Assembly (NCBI RefSeq): GCF_023369855.1
Contig: NZ_JAMBPP010000002.1
Location: forward strand, 1 to 64,000
Direction of reading: 5' to 3'
DNA from: Actinotalea alkalitolerans
Lineage (GTDB): Bacteria > Actinomycetota > Actinomycetes > Actinomycetales > Cellulomonadaceae
Length of the DNA stretch: 64,000 nucleotides
Program-made: the position numbers and the translations under genes
Shown here: one piece after another, positions 26,085 through 34,537 of the stretch
Position numbering within the stretch: position 1 is the first letter of the stretch
How the letters are laid out: each line of letters begins with the position of its first letter
The notes under the pieces: generated by a model
Seen by the model: the letters and a program-made list of their open reading frames with translations, nothing else
Databases searched by the model: none
What the model was told of the DNA's origin: nothing

Positions 26085-27205
26085 GTCTGGATCGCGACGA
26101 CCGCAGCGCCGCGTGCCCACTCGGTGAAGTCACCGGGCCGGACCTCCAGGACCAGCGGGCTGGCCTTGGGGTCGCGGTCCGCCCTGAGGGCGTCGTCGAT
26201 CGCCCCGCGGGCGACCTCGACGAGCCGCACCCCTTCGCCACCGAGGACGACCTTGCGCGGCATGGTGAAGTTCGCGACGAGGGCGAGCATGCGGCCCAGG
26301 GCGCGGCCCGCTTCGCCGACGACACGGCCCGCCGCCGGGTCCCCTGCGGCCGCCAGGTCGAGGGCCTGGTCGTAGGTGACCCTCCGCCCGAGGGCCACCG
26401 ACACCGCCCCGGCGATGGACTCCATGCTGAGCATCGCGGTCGAGCAGCCGCGGTGGCCCTGGAAGCAGACCGGCCCGTTCGGGTCGAGCGGGATGTGACC
26501 GACCAGCCCGAGCCCGATGTCGGCGTTGGTCACCTGATGGCCCCGCACGACCAGGCCGAACCCGACGCCGGCACCCACGGTGACGACCGCGAACTGGTCG
26601 AGGCCGGGTCCGGCGCCGAACCAGCTCTCGGCCTCGGTCAGGGCGACGAGGTCGTTCTCCACCACGGTCGGCAGCGACGTGGCGGCCTCGACCATGGCAG
26701 CCAGCGGGACGTCGACCCAGTGCAGGTAGGGCGCGCTCGCCACGCTCTGGTGGTCGGCCGCGTGCCCACCGAGGCTGACGCCGACGGCCGTGACCGACGG
26801 CGCCCCGGTGGACAGTCGGCTCACGAGCCGGGAGATCACGGCGGTGACGTTCTGCGGCGAGGTGTCGTCGAAGGTCTCCGTCTCCTGGGCCACGACCTCT
26901 GCGCGCAGGGTCGTGAGGACCCCGTACGCGGTCTCGCCGGTGAGCTTGACCCCGACGAAGTGGTGCGCGGTGGCCAGCACGTCAAGAGGCTTCTGGGGGC
27001 GGCCCACCCCGGAGCCCGCACCCCGGGTGCCGTTGACCTCCAGCAGCAGGCCACGGTCGACCAGCGGCTTGGTGAGGCGGGTGAGGCTGCCCTGGGACAT
27101 CTCCATGCGCCGAGCGAGCTCGACCCGGGACAGCGGCCCGTGGACGAGGACCTCGAGGGCGACCGCGCGGCTCGTCCCGGTCAGCGGCTTCCACGTGGGA
27201 GACAT
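26063..27205 (-). CDS. ROK family transcriptional regulator of the alpha-galactoside genes
   Basis: A 380-residue ROK repressor. Residues about 15-75 are a winged helix domain (LSRVELARRMEMSQGSLTRLTKPLVDRGLL), and the rest is the ROK sugar-binding fold with VGVSLGGH, VVENDLVALTEAE and TVGAGVGFGLVV. The usual zinc motif CxCGxxGC is altered: it reads CFQGHRGC, so the second Cys is Gln. It is divergent from the GH36 gene and ABC importer; two copies of a 14-base repeat in the gap, one near each promoter, are likely binding sites. It should release DNA when an alpha-galactoside or galactose is present. Confidence 0.88.
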   Translation of the reverse strand: MSPTWKPLTGTSRAVALEVLVHGPLSRVELARRMEMSQGSLTRLTKPLVDRGLLLEVNGTRGAGSGVGRPQKPLDVLATAHHFVGVKLTGETAYGVLTTLRAEVVAQETETFDDTSPQNVTAVISRLVSRLSTGAPSVTAVGVSLGGHAADHQSVASAPYLHWVDVPLAAMVEAATSLPTVVENDLVALTEAESWFGAGPGLDQFAVVTVGAGVGFGLVVRGHQVTNADIGLGLVGHIPLDPNGPVCFQGHRGCSTAMLSMESIAGAVSVALGRRVTYDQALDLAAAGDPAAGRVVGEAGRALGRMLALVANFTMPRKVVLGGEGVRLVEVARGAIDDALRADRDPKASPLVLEVRPGDFTEWARGAAVVAIQTYVLGVD

Positions 27206-27256
27206 GCATCCCTCCCCTCCACCCGGCGCGCCATGACGAGGTCAGCCTACGCAGGT

Positions 27257-27270
27257 CAGGCCATTACTTC
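27257..27270. repeat. Direct repeat copy 1, candidate ROK operator
   Basis: CAGGCCATTACTTC, 52 bases upstream of the ROK start codon. An identical copy is at 27354-27367. Both lie in the divergent promoter region and stand out as AT-rich in GC-rich DNA. Confidence 0.6.
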
Positions 27271-27349
27271 ATCCGGAACACAAATCCCTGCGGACGATCG
27301 CGCCGGTCAGGCCGTGCTCGGGCACAGCGATCCCGCGCACCTCGCACCC

Positions 27350-27355
27350 TTGACA
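27350..27355 (+). promoter_or_regulatory. -35 box TTGACA of the alpha-galactoside operon
   Basis: A consensus TTGACA 75 bases before the GH36 start codon. Seventeen bases later stands CAGCAT, a weak -10 candidate; TTATTC a little further is an alternative. The box overlaps the second direct repeat. Confidence 0.45.
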
Positions 27356-27367
27356 GGCCATTACTTC
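27354..27367. repeat. Direct repeat copy 2, candidate ROK operator over the GH36 promoter
   Basis: Second exact copy of CAGGCCATTACTTC. It begins inside the -35 box TTGACA (27350-27355) of the GH36 gene, so a protein bound here would block that promoter. Confidence 0.6.
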
Positions 27368-27424
27368 TACGTCAGCATTTATTCACCAGCGTGACCTGCA
27401 CCACACGTGACGAAGGAGTCCTCC

Positions 27425-29593
27425 GTGCCGCACCCCGTCCCCCGCCCTCCCACCGGCGACGTCCTGCACCTGCGTGCGGGTGGCACCTCGGTGGTCCTGG
27501 ACACCTCGGGGAACCGCCTGCCGCGCGTCCTGCACTGGGGCACGGACCTCGGCGACCTGACCGCCACGGCGCTCGACGAGCTCCGCACCGCATCGCAGGC
27601 GCAGGTCGTCTCGAGCATGCTCGACGAGGCCGTCCCGGTCAGCGTGCTCCCCGAGCAGTCCCTCGGCTGGCTCGGGACCCCCGGCCTGGCCGGTCACCGG
27701 CAGGGACGGGACTTCTCCCCCGCCCTCCTGGTGCATCGCGTCGAGGTCGTCGAGGTCACCGCTCCACTCGCCCACCGCGTCGAGGTCGACGCCACCGACG
27801 CCGACGCCTCGCTCACCCTCCGGCTCGAGCTCGAGCTGACGACCTCCGGGCTGGTGCGTACCCGTGCCCGGGTGACCAACGACGCCCAGGACGACGCCTA
27901 CACCCTCGACTCCCTCACCCCCACGCTCCCGGTGCCGACCGACGCCACCGAGATCCTCGACTTCACCGGACGCCACCTGCGTGAGCGCTCGCCCCAGCGG
28001 CACGGCTTCACGCTCGGCACCCACCAGCGGGACAACCGACGCGGACGCACCGGAGCCGACGCCACCCTCCTGCTGATCGCGGGCACGCCGGGGTTCGGCT
28101 TCGCCACCGGCCAGGTGTGGGGCGTCCACGTGGCGTGGAGCGGGAACCACCGCACGTTCGCCGAACGGGTCAACACCGGCGAGGGCCTCCTCGGCGGTGG
28201 CGAGCTGCTGCTGCCCGGCGAGGGGACGCTCGCCCCCCAGGAGACCTACGAGAGCCCCTGGCTGTACGGCAGCCACGGCACCGGGCTCGACGAGCTGTCG
28301 GCCCGGTTCCACGACCACCTCCGAGGCCGCGCCCACCACCCCACCGGGCCTCGGCCCGTCGTCCTGAACACCTGGGAGGCGGTCTACTTCGACCACCGCC
28401 TGGACAGCCTGGTCGAGCTCGCCGACGCCGCCGCCGAGGTAGGTGTCGAACGGTTCGTGCTGGACGACGGCTGGTTCCGCGGGCGCCGCGACGACACGGC
28501 CGGCCTGGGTGACTGGTACGTCGACGAGACCGTCTGGCCCGACGGGCTCGGACCACTGGTCGAGCACGTGCGCTCACGCGGCATGCAGTTCGGTCTCTGG
28601 TTCGAGCCCGAGATGATCAACCCCGACTCCGACCTGGCCCGCGCGCACCCGGAGTGGATCCTGTCGGCAGGCCACCGGCTGCCCCCCGCGGCCCGCAGCC
28701 AGCAGGTCCTGGACCTGGCCCACCCCGACGCCTACGCACACGTCCTGGAGCGTCTGGACTCCCTGGTCCGGGAGTACGCGATCGACTACATCAAGTGGGA
28801 CCACAACCGCGACCTCGTCGAGGCCGGCCGGTCCCCGCACGGCCGGGCCGGCGTCCACGACCAGACCCTGGCCGTCTACCGGCTGATCGACGCTCTCAAG
28901 GCCTCGCACCCCGGCCTGGAGATCGAGTCGTGCTCGTCGGGAGGAGCCCGAGCCGACCTGGGCATCCTCGAGCGGACCGACCGCATCTGGGCCAGCGACT
29001 GCATCGACGCCCTCGAGCGTCAGCAGATCGAGCGATGGACCGGGCTGCTGCTGCCGCCCGAGCTCGTCGGCTCCCACGTGGGCTCCCCCCTCTCGCACTC
29101 CACCGGCCGCCGCCACGAGCTCTCGTTCCGGGCTGCGACGGCCTTGTTCGGCCACTTCGGGATCGAGTGGGACCTCCGCTCGGCCTCGACCGGCGAGCGT
29201 GCAGAGCTCGCCCGGTGGGTCGCGACCTACAAGACGCACCGCGACCTGCTGCACACCGGCCGGGTCGTCCGGGTCGACCACCCCGACCCGGCCCTCCAGG
29301 TCCACGGGGTGGTGGCCCACGACGGCGCGCAGGCCCTGTTCGCCCTGGCCAGCGTCGCCACCTCGGTGTGGTCCCCACCAGGACGGGTGCGCCTGCCCGG
29401 GCTGGACCCGAGCGCGTCGTACCGCCTCACGCCGCTCACGCCCGACGTCGCGCTGTTCGGCCCGGACCGACGATCGGCGCCGTGGTGGGACACCGGGGTC
29501 ACGCTTCCCGGCCACGTCCTGGCGAGCGTCGGGGTCCAGGCCCCCGCCCAGCTGCCCGAACGCATCGCGCTCATCCACGCCGAGCGCCTCTGA
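27425..29593 (+). CDS. GH36 alpha-galactosidase
   Basis: A 722-residue alpha-galactosidase with the GH36 layout: an N-terminal beta-sandwich (to about 320), a TIM barrel and a small C-terminal domain. VLDDGWFRGRRDD and the catalytic YIKWDHN (nucleophile Asp 459) and WASDCID (acid/base Asp 525) are present, as is GSHVGSPLSHSTGR. No signal peptide, so it cleaves alpha-galactosides such as melibiose or raffinose after import. The GTG at 27425 was chosen because AAGGAG lies six bases upstream; a GTG six codons earlier lacks a site. First gene of an operon with two permeases and a binding protein; controlled by the divergent ROK gene. Confidence 0.93.
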   Translation: MPHPVPRPPTGDVLHLRAGGTSVVLDTSGNRLPRVLHWGTDLGDLTATALDELRTASQAQVVSSMLDEAVPVSVLPEQSLGWLGTPGLAGHRQGRDFSPALLVHRVEVVEVTAPLAHRVEVDATDADASLTLRLELELTTSGLVRTRARVTNDAQDDAYTLDSLTPTLPVPTDATEILDFTGRHLRERSPQRHGFTLGTHQRDNRRGRTGADATLLLIAGTPGFGFATGQVWGVHVAWSGNHRTFAERVNTGEGLLGGGELLLPGEGTLAPQETYESPWLYGSHGTGLDELSARFHDHLRGRAHHPTGPRPVVLNTWEAVYFDHRLDSLVELADAAAEVGVERFVLDDGWFRGRRDDTAGLGDWYVDETVWPDGLGPLVEHVRSRGMQFGLWFEPEMINPDSDLARAHPEWILSAGHRLPPAARSQQVLDLAHPDAYAHVLERLDSLVREYAIDYIKWDHNRDLVEAGRSPHGRAGVHDQTLAVYRLIDALKASHPGLEIESCSSGGARADLGILERTDRIWASDCIDALERQQIERWTGLLLPPELVGSHVGSPLSHSTGRRHELSFRAATALFGHFGIEWDLRSASTGERAELARWVATYKTHRDLLHTGRVVRVDHPDPALQVHGVVAHDGAQALFALASVATSVWSPPGRVRLPGLDPSASYRLTPLTPDVALFGPDRRSAPWWDTGVTLPGHVLASVGVQAPAQLPERIALIHAERL

Positions 29594-29644
29594 CCTCCGC
29601 TCACCATCCGCAGACCATCCGCAACGACGCGTCTGGAGCATGCC

Positions 29645-30601
29645 ATGTCCACCACGGTGACACCCTCCCGCCCGGGCCCCGCCCCAGGGCTACCTCGGGC
29701 AGGACGCACGGCACAACGCCGCAGGGGGCAGCGCTCACGCAGCGACCTGCTGCCGGCGCTGCTGTTCGTCGGGCCCGCGACGATCGGCTTCCTCGTCTTC
29801 TACGTGTGGCCCGCGCTGCGGGGCGTGTACTACTCCTTCACCGACTTCAGCGTGCTGTCGCCCCCGACGTGGGTCGGCACCGAGAACTACCAGGACCTGA
29901 TCCAGGACGAGCTCGTGTGGAACGCGTTCGGCGTCACCGCGCAGTACGTCCTGATCAACATCGGGGCGCAGACCGTCCTGTCCCTCGGCCTGGCCGTGCT
30001 CATGCACCGTCTGACCACCTCGATGGCCGTCCGCGGTGCGCTGCTGCTGCCCTTCCTGGTGGCCAACGTCGTGGTCGCGCTCACCTGGTTCTGGATGCTC
30101 GACTACCAGATCGGCATCGTCAACGGAGGGCTCGACTGGCTCGGCATGGACCGGATCGCCTTCTTCGGCGACTCGCAGTGGGCCATCCCGACGATCGCGA
30201 TGATCAACGTGTGGCGCCACATGGGCTACACGGCCCTGCTGATCTTCGCAGGCCTGCAGACCATCCCGACGCACCTGTACGAGGCGGCCTCGCTCGACGG
30301 CTCCGGTGAGGTCCGCTCGTTCTTCACGATCACCCTCCCGCTGCTGCGGCCGGTCCTGGCGATGGTGCTGGTCATCACCGTCACGGGGTCCTTCCAGATC
30401 TTCGACACGGTCGCGGTGACCACGGCCGGCGGGCCGGTCAACGCGACCCGGGTCGTCTACTACTACATCTACGAGCTGGCTTTCGTCCGGTTCGACTTCG
30501 GGTACGCCTCGGCGATCTCGGTGGTCCTCTTCCTCGTCCTCGCGTCCGTCGCCTTCGCGCAGATCAAGCTGCTGCGCGCGGGCGAGTCGGACCTGTCCTG
30601 A
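29645..30601 (+). CDS. ABC sugar importer permease (MalF-type, CUT1)
   Basis: A 318-residue permease with six membrane segments after a 40-residue basic cytosolic start. LLFVGPATIGFLVFYVWPALRGVYYSFTDF is the usual first helix region, and EAASLDGSGEVRSFFTITLPLLRP (about 215-240) is the EAA loop that contacts the ATPase. It pairs with the next gene and with the lipoprotein two genes on. No ATPase gene is in the operon, so a shared MsiK-type ATPase is expected. Likely cargo: alpha-galactosides, from the neighbouring GH36. Confidence 0.92.
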   Translation: MSTTVTPSRPGPAPGLPRAGRTAQRRRGQRSRSDLLPALLFVGPATIGFLVFYVWPALRGVYYSFTDFSVLSPPTWVGTENYQDLIQDELVWNAFGVTAQYVLINIGAQTVLSLGLAVLMHRLTTSMAVRGALLLPFLVANVVVALTWFWMLDYQIGIVNGGLDWLGMDRIAFFGDSQWAIPTIAMINVWRHMGYTALLIFAGLQTIPTHLYEAASLDGSGEVRSFFTITLPLLRPVLAMVLVITVTGSFQIFDTVAVTTAGGPVNATRVVYYYIYELAFVRFDFGYASAISVVLFLVLASVAFAQIKLLRAGESDLS

Positions 30602-30613
30602 GAGGGGACGACC

Positions 30614-31546
30614 ATGGCCGTTCTCCCCGTAGCCGCAGATCCCACGACCGTGCCCCGTCGGCGACGGCTGCGCCGCCCGTCGCTCGGCCGGACCGCCGCG
30701 TGGGTCTTCATGATCGCGTCCCTGCTGGCGACGCTGTTCCCGTTCTACTGGATGCTGCGGACCGCGCTGTCCAACACCCGGTCCCTGGCCTCCAACGCCG
30801 ACTCGTTCCTGCCGGCCGACATCACCCTCGGCGCCTTCGAGCGCGTGCTGGGCCTGTCGACGCAGGCCGAGGCGATCGCCCAGGGAGGTTCGGGGGCGAG
30901 CGTGAACTTCTGGCTCTACCTCAAGAACTCGTTGATCGTGGCGACGACGACGACCGTCGGGCAGGTCTTCTTCTGCGCGATGGCCGCCTACGCGTTCGCC
31001 CGGCTGACCTGGCCGGGGCGGGACAAGCTCTTCTTCGCCTTCATCACCGCGCTGATGATCCCGCCGATCTTCACCACCCTGCCCAACTTCGTCCTCATCA
31101 AGGACCTGGGCCTGCTCAACACCTACCTCGGGATCGTCCTGCCGGGACTGCTCATGACCCCGTTCGCGGTGTTCTTCCTGCGGCAGTTCTTCCTCGGCAT
31201 CCCCCGCGAGATCGAGGAGGCCGCGATGATCGACGGCGCCGGCCGGTTCCGGGTGTTCCTGACGATCATCCTGCCGATGTCCTCGGCGCCGATCAGCACC
31301 CTCGCGCTGCTCACCTACATCACCAGCTGGAACGACTACTTCTGGCCGCTGCTGGTCGGCAAGGAGGAGTCGGTCCGGGTGCTGACCGTGGCCCTGGGGA
31401 TCTTCCGCTCCCAGACGCCCCAGGGCAGCCCCGACTGGGCGGGCCTGATGGCGGCCACCCTCATCGCGGCCCTGCCGATCCTCATCCTCTACCTCGTCCT
31501 GGGCCGCAAGATCATCAACTCGATCGGCTTCTCGGGCATCAAGTAG
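30614..31546 (+). CDS. ABC sugar importer permease (MalG-type, CUT1)
   Basis: A 310-residue permease with six membrane segments. FPFYWMLRTALSN near the N-terminus is typical of MalG-type subunits, and EEAAMIDGAGRFRVFLTIILPMS (about 207-230) is the EAA loop. The end (GRKIINSIGFSGIK) is the usual MalG-type tail. It begins 12 bases after the MalF-type gene, with GAGGGG upstream of the ATG. Partner permease in the alpha-galactoside importer. Confidence 0.92.
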   Translation: MAVLPVAADPTTVPRRRRLRRPSLGRTAAWVFMIASLLATLFPFYWMLRTALSNTRSLASNADSFLPADITLGAFERVLGLSTQAEAIAQGGSGASVNFWLYLKNSLIVATTTTVGQVFFCAMAAYAFARLTWPGRDKLFFAFITALMIPPIFTTLPNFVLIKDLGLLNTYLGIVLPGLLMTPFAVFFLRQFFLGIPREIEEAAMIDGAGRFRVFLTIILPMSSAPISTLALLTYITSWNDYFWPLLVGKEESVRVLTVALGIFRSQTPQGSPDWAGLMAATLIAALPILILYLVLGRKIINSIGFSGIK

Positions 31547-31611
31547 GCCCCTCACCGGCTCCCGCCGGAGATCACCCCATCCCGCACCGCAGTCCCGAAA
31601 GGACCACCACC

Positions 31612-32967
31612 ATGCCCCGACACGTCCGCACGATGGCCGCCCTGGCCGTCCTCCCGCTCGCCGCCCTGGCAGCGTGCTCGGGCGGTGACAGCGGCAGCGG
31701 CAGCGACGCCGCCCCCGCCGGCGACACCCTCAGCTACTGGCTGTGGGACACCAACCAGCTCGGTGCCTACCAGGCCTGCGCCGACGCCTTCACCGAGGAG
31801 TCCGGCGTCAGCGTCAAGATCGAGCAGTACGGATGGGACGACTACTGGAGCTCGTTGACCAACAACTTCGTGGCGGGCAACGCCCCCGACGTCTTCACCA
31901 ACCACCTCTCGCAGTACCCGCAGTTCGCGGCCCAGGACCAGCTGCTGGACCTCTCCGAGCAGGTGGCCGCCGACGGCGTCGACCTGGACCAGTACCAGGA
32001 CGGGCTCGCCGACCTGTGGGTGGACCAGGAGGGTGCTCGGTACGGCCTGCCCAAGGACTGGGACACCATCGCGATCTTCTACAACTCCACGATGCTCGCC
32101 GACGCCGGGCTGACCCCCGAGGAGATGTCCGTCCTGGAGTGGAACCCCACCGACGGGGGGACGTACGAGGCGGCGATCGCCTCGCTGACCGTCGACGCCA
32201 ACGGGGTGCACGGTGACGAGCCGGGCTTCGACAAGGACGACGTCGAGGTCTACGGACTCGCCCTGGCCGGTGCTGGTGGCGCCTTCGGCCAGACCGAGTG
32301 GTCGATGTACGCGATGAGCAACGGCTTCGAGTACTCCGACCAGAACCCGTGGGGCACCCGGTTCGGGTACGACTCCCCGGAGTTCCAGGAGGCCCTGACC
32401 TGGTGGCGCTCGCTGATCGAGAAGGGCTACATGCCCTCGTTCGAGATCGCGACGTCAGGCGTCTCCATCATGGAGACCTACGGCGCGGGCAAGGCCGCGA
32501 TGGTCACCGAGGGCAGCTGGAACACCAACGCGTACATGACCCTCGAGGGTGTCGAGACGGCGATCGCCCCCACACCCGTGGGCCCCACGGGTGAGCGCGC
32601 GAGTCTCTTCAACGGGCTGGCCGACTCCGTCTGGGCCGGCACAGACAACCCCGACGCCGCGTGGCAGTGGGTCAGCTTCCTCGGCTCGGCCGACTGCCAG
32701 GACATCGTCGCCGAGCAGGCCGTGGTGTTCCCCGCCGTCCAGAGCTCGCTCGACAAGGCCGTGGAGGCCTTCGAGGCGAAGGGCTACGACGTGGCGCCCT
32801 TCACCGTCCACGTCGAGGAGGGCACCACGCACCTCGCCCCGATCGCGGAGAACTGGGCCGAGCTGAACTCGCTCGTCACCGCAGCCGGCGAGCGCTTCCT
32901 GTCCTTCCAGCGGGACGCCGACGTGTACAGCGAGGCCAACGCCCAGGTGAACGCCCTGTTCGAGTGA
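31612..32967 (+). CDS. ABC sugar importer substrate-binding lipoprotein
   Basis: A 451-residue secreted lipoprotein. The signal peptide ends in LAALAAC (lipobox, Cys at about 22), followed by a Gly/Ser-rich linker and a family 1 solute-binding fold with AGNAPDVFTNHLSQYPQFA, YGLPKDWDTIAIFYN and AAMVTEGSW. It binds the sugar outside the membrane and gives it to the two permeases encoded upstream. The binding-protein gene comes after the permeases, which is less usual in actinobacteria but not rare. GAAAGGA precedes the ATG; a strong hairpin 25 bases after the stop ends the operon. Confidence 0.93.
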   Translation: MPRHVRTMAALAVLPLAALAACSGGDSGSGSDAAPAGDTLSYWLWDTNQLGAYQACADAFTEESGVSVKIEQYGWDDYWSSLTNNFVAGNAPDVFTNHLSQYPQFAAQDQLLDLSEQVAADGVDLDQYQDGLADLWVDQEGARYGLPKDWDTIAIFYNSTMLADAGLTPEEMSVLEWNPTDGGTYEAAIASLTVDANGVHGDEPGFDKDDVEVYGLALAGAGGAFGQTEWSMYAMSNGFEYSDQNPWGTRFGYDSPEFQEALTWWRSLIEKGYMPSFEIATSGVSIMETYGAGKAAMVTEGSWNTNAYMTLEGVETAIAPTPVGPTGERASLFNGLADSVWAGTDNPDAAWQWVSFLGSADCQDIVAEQAVVFPAVQSSLDKAVEAFEAKGYDVAPFTVHVEEGTTHLAPIAENWAELNSLVTAAGERFLSFQRDADVYSEANAQVNALFE

Positions 32968-32992
32968 CTCACCGCCCCCGATGACGGCCCCG

Positions 32993-33019
32993 GGGCGGGT
33001 GCAGGCCGGGCACCCGCCC
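32993..33019. terminator. Hairpin terminator after the alpha-galactoside operon
   Basis: Arms GGGCGGGTGC (32993-33002) and GCACCCGCCC (33010-33019) are exact inverted copies with a seven-base loop. It lies between the stop of the binding-protein gene and the stop of the convergent oxidase gene, so it may serve both. Confidence 0.75.
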
Positions 33020-33048
33020 GCCCGCTCCCGCCCCGGGTCGCACGGCGC

Positions 33049-34455
33049 TCAGACCGCGATCTCGGGCGCGATGTTGTGGTTGCGGTGGAAGAGGTTGTGC
33101 GGGTCGTAGCGGTGCTTGACCGCGACGAGCCGTCGGTACTTGTCCTCACCGAACACCGCCCGCGGGTCGAGCACCCGGTGTCCCGAGGCCTCACTGCCCT
33201 GGAAGTTCACGTACTCGCCCCCGGTGGCGAAGGGCTGCAGGTCCGCCGACAGCCCCCGGACGAACGCGACCCGGGCGTCGTCGTCAGCCTCGTCGGTCCA
33301 GAACCCGTAGACGTTGATCCAGAACCGGGCGTCACGCCGCGGGAAGGGCGTCGCGGCCTCGGGAACCCGACCGTAGGCACCTCCCATGTGGTGCACGTCG
33401 AAGGCGGTCCCCACCCAGCGCTGCTCGGCCCCGCGACGGACCAGGACGTCCACGACCTCCTCGTCCAGACGGTCGAAGGAGGTGTTGCGCCAGTAGGCGC
33501 GCACCCCGTGGGGGAACAACGGGTCGACGGCGGACTGCCAGTCGACCCAAGGCATCCGGACGACCTCCTGCTCGTCGGGCGGCACGACCTCACGCAGACG
33601 GTCCACGAGCACCTCCCCCGCGGCGTGGTCAGGGGACGACCAGGCGAAGCCCACGATGAGCACCGGCTCGTCCCCGAGCTCGAGCATCGGGGGCGGCGTC
33701 ATGGTCGTCACGATGGCCGTCATCTCGTCCGGGAGGTCCCGCGTCCAGGCCTCGAACGCCGCCCAGACCTCGGGCCACCGGTCCTGGCCGTAGACGAGGT
33801 TGCCGACGTAGACCTCGGGTCCCAGCCGGTGGGCACGGAAGGTCAGGGCGGTGGCCACCCCGAAGTTCCCCCCGCCCCCGTGCAGCGCCCAGAACAGCTC
33901 GTCGTGCTGCGTGGCGTCTGCCGTCACGGTGCGCCCGTCGGCGGTCACGAGCTCGACCTGGAGCAGGTTGTCGGCGGCGAGCCCGTACGCCCGGGTCAGC
34001 CACCCGACCCCTCCCCCGAGCGTCAGGCCCGCGACGCCGGTGCCCGAGACGACCCCGAGGGGCACCGCCAGCCCGTGCGGTGCGGTGGCGGCGTCGACGT
34101 GCGCGAGCGTCGCCCCGCCCTCGACGCGGACCGTCATCCCCGCGGGGTCGACGGACACCGCGCACAGGTCGCGCAGATCCAGCACCAGGCCACCGTCGAC
34201 CGTGCCCGTCCCGGCCACGTTGTGGCGGCCACCGCGCACCGCGAGCTCGAGCCCGTGCTCGCGGGCGAAGGCGATCGTGGGCGCGACGTCAGCGACCCCG
34301 TGGGCCCGGACGACGACGGCGGGACGGTGCCGGACCATCGCGTTCCACACGGCCCGGACGTCCTCGTACCCCGGGTCGTCGACGGCTGTCACCACGCCCT
34401 GCACCCTGCTGCGCAGGGAGTCCAGGTGGGCACTGTCCACGGTCGTCTGCACCAT
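33049..34455 (-). CDS. Berberine-bridge type FAD-linked oxidase
   Basis: A 468-residue flavoprotein of the BBE/VAO family. VRGGRHNVAGTGTVDGGLVLDL (about 75-96) holds the His that binds FAD covalently, GVAGLTLGGGVGWLTRAYGLAADNL (about 138-162) is the FAD-binding core, and NVYGFWTDE plus YRRLVAVKHRYDPHNLFHRNHNI is the BBE C-terminal motif. The Cys that gives the second covalent FAD bond in some members is Ala here (LAADNL). These enzymes oxidise sugars, alkaloids or aromatic substrates with O2; the substrate is unknown. No signal peptide. GAGGAG stands before the ATG, and a 12-base palindrome lies 34 bases upstream. Confidence 0.88.
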   Translation of the reverse strand: MVQTTVDSAHLDSLRSRVQGVVTAVDDPGYEDVRAVWNAMVRHRPAVVVRAHGVADVAPTIAFAREHGLELAVRGGRHNVAGTGTVDGGLVLDLRDLCAVSVDPAGMTVRVEGGATLAHVDAATAPHGLAVPLGVVSGTGVAGLTLGGGVGWLTRAYGLAADNLLQVELVTADGRTVTADATQHDELFWALHGGGGNFGVATALTFRAHRLGPEVYVGNLVYGQDRWPEVWAAFEAWTRDLPDEMTAIVTTMTPPPMLELGDEPVLIVGFAWSSPDHAAGEVLVDRLREVVPPDEQEVVRMPWVDWQSAVDPLFPHGVRAYWRNTSFDRLDEEVVDVLVRRGAEQRWVGTAFDVHHMGGAYGRVPEAATPFPRRDARFWINVYGFWTDEADDDARVAFVRGLSADLQPFATGGEYVNFQGSEASGHRVLDPRAVFGEDKYRRLVAVKHRYDPHNLFHRNHNIAPEIAV

Positions 34456-34488
34456 GATCGACTCCTCACGCCGAACACCCGCGAGATC

Positions 34489-34500
34489 CCTCGATCGAGG
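34489..34500. promoter_or_regulatory. 12-base palindrome CCTCGATCGAGG before the oxidase gene
   Basis: A perfect 12-base palindrome 34 bases upstream of the oxidase ATG. It may be an operator, but palindromes of this size are not rare in GC-rich DNA. Confidence 0.35.
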
Positions 34501-34537
34501 CTATGACCGGTGTCGGCGCGGGGTCAACGGTGGCCGG

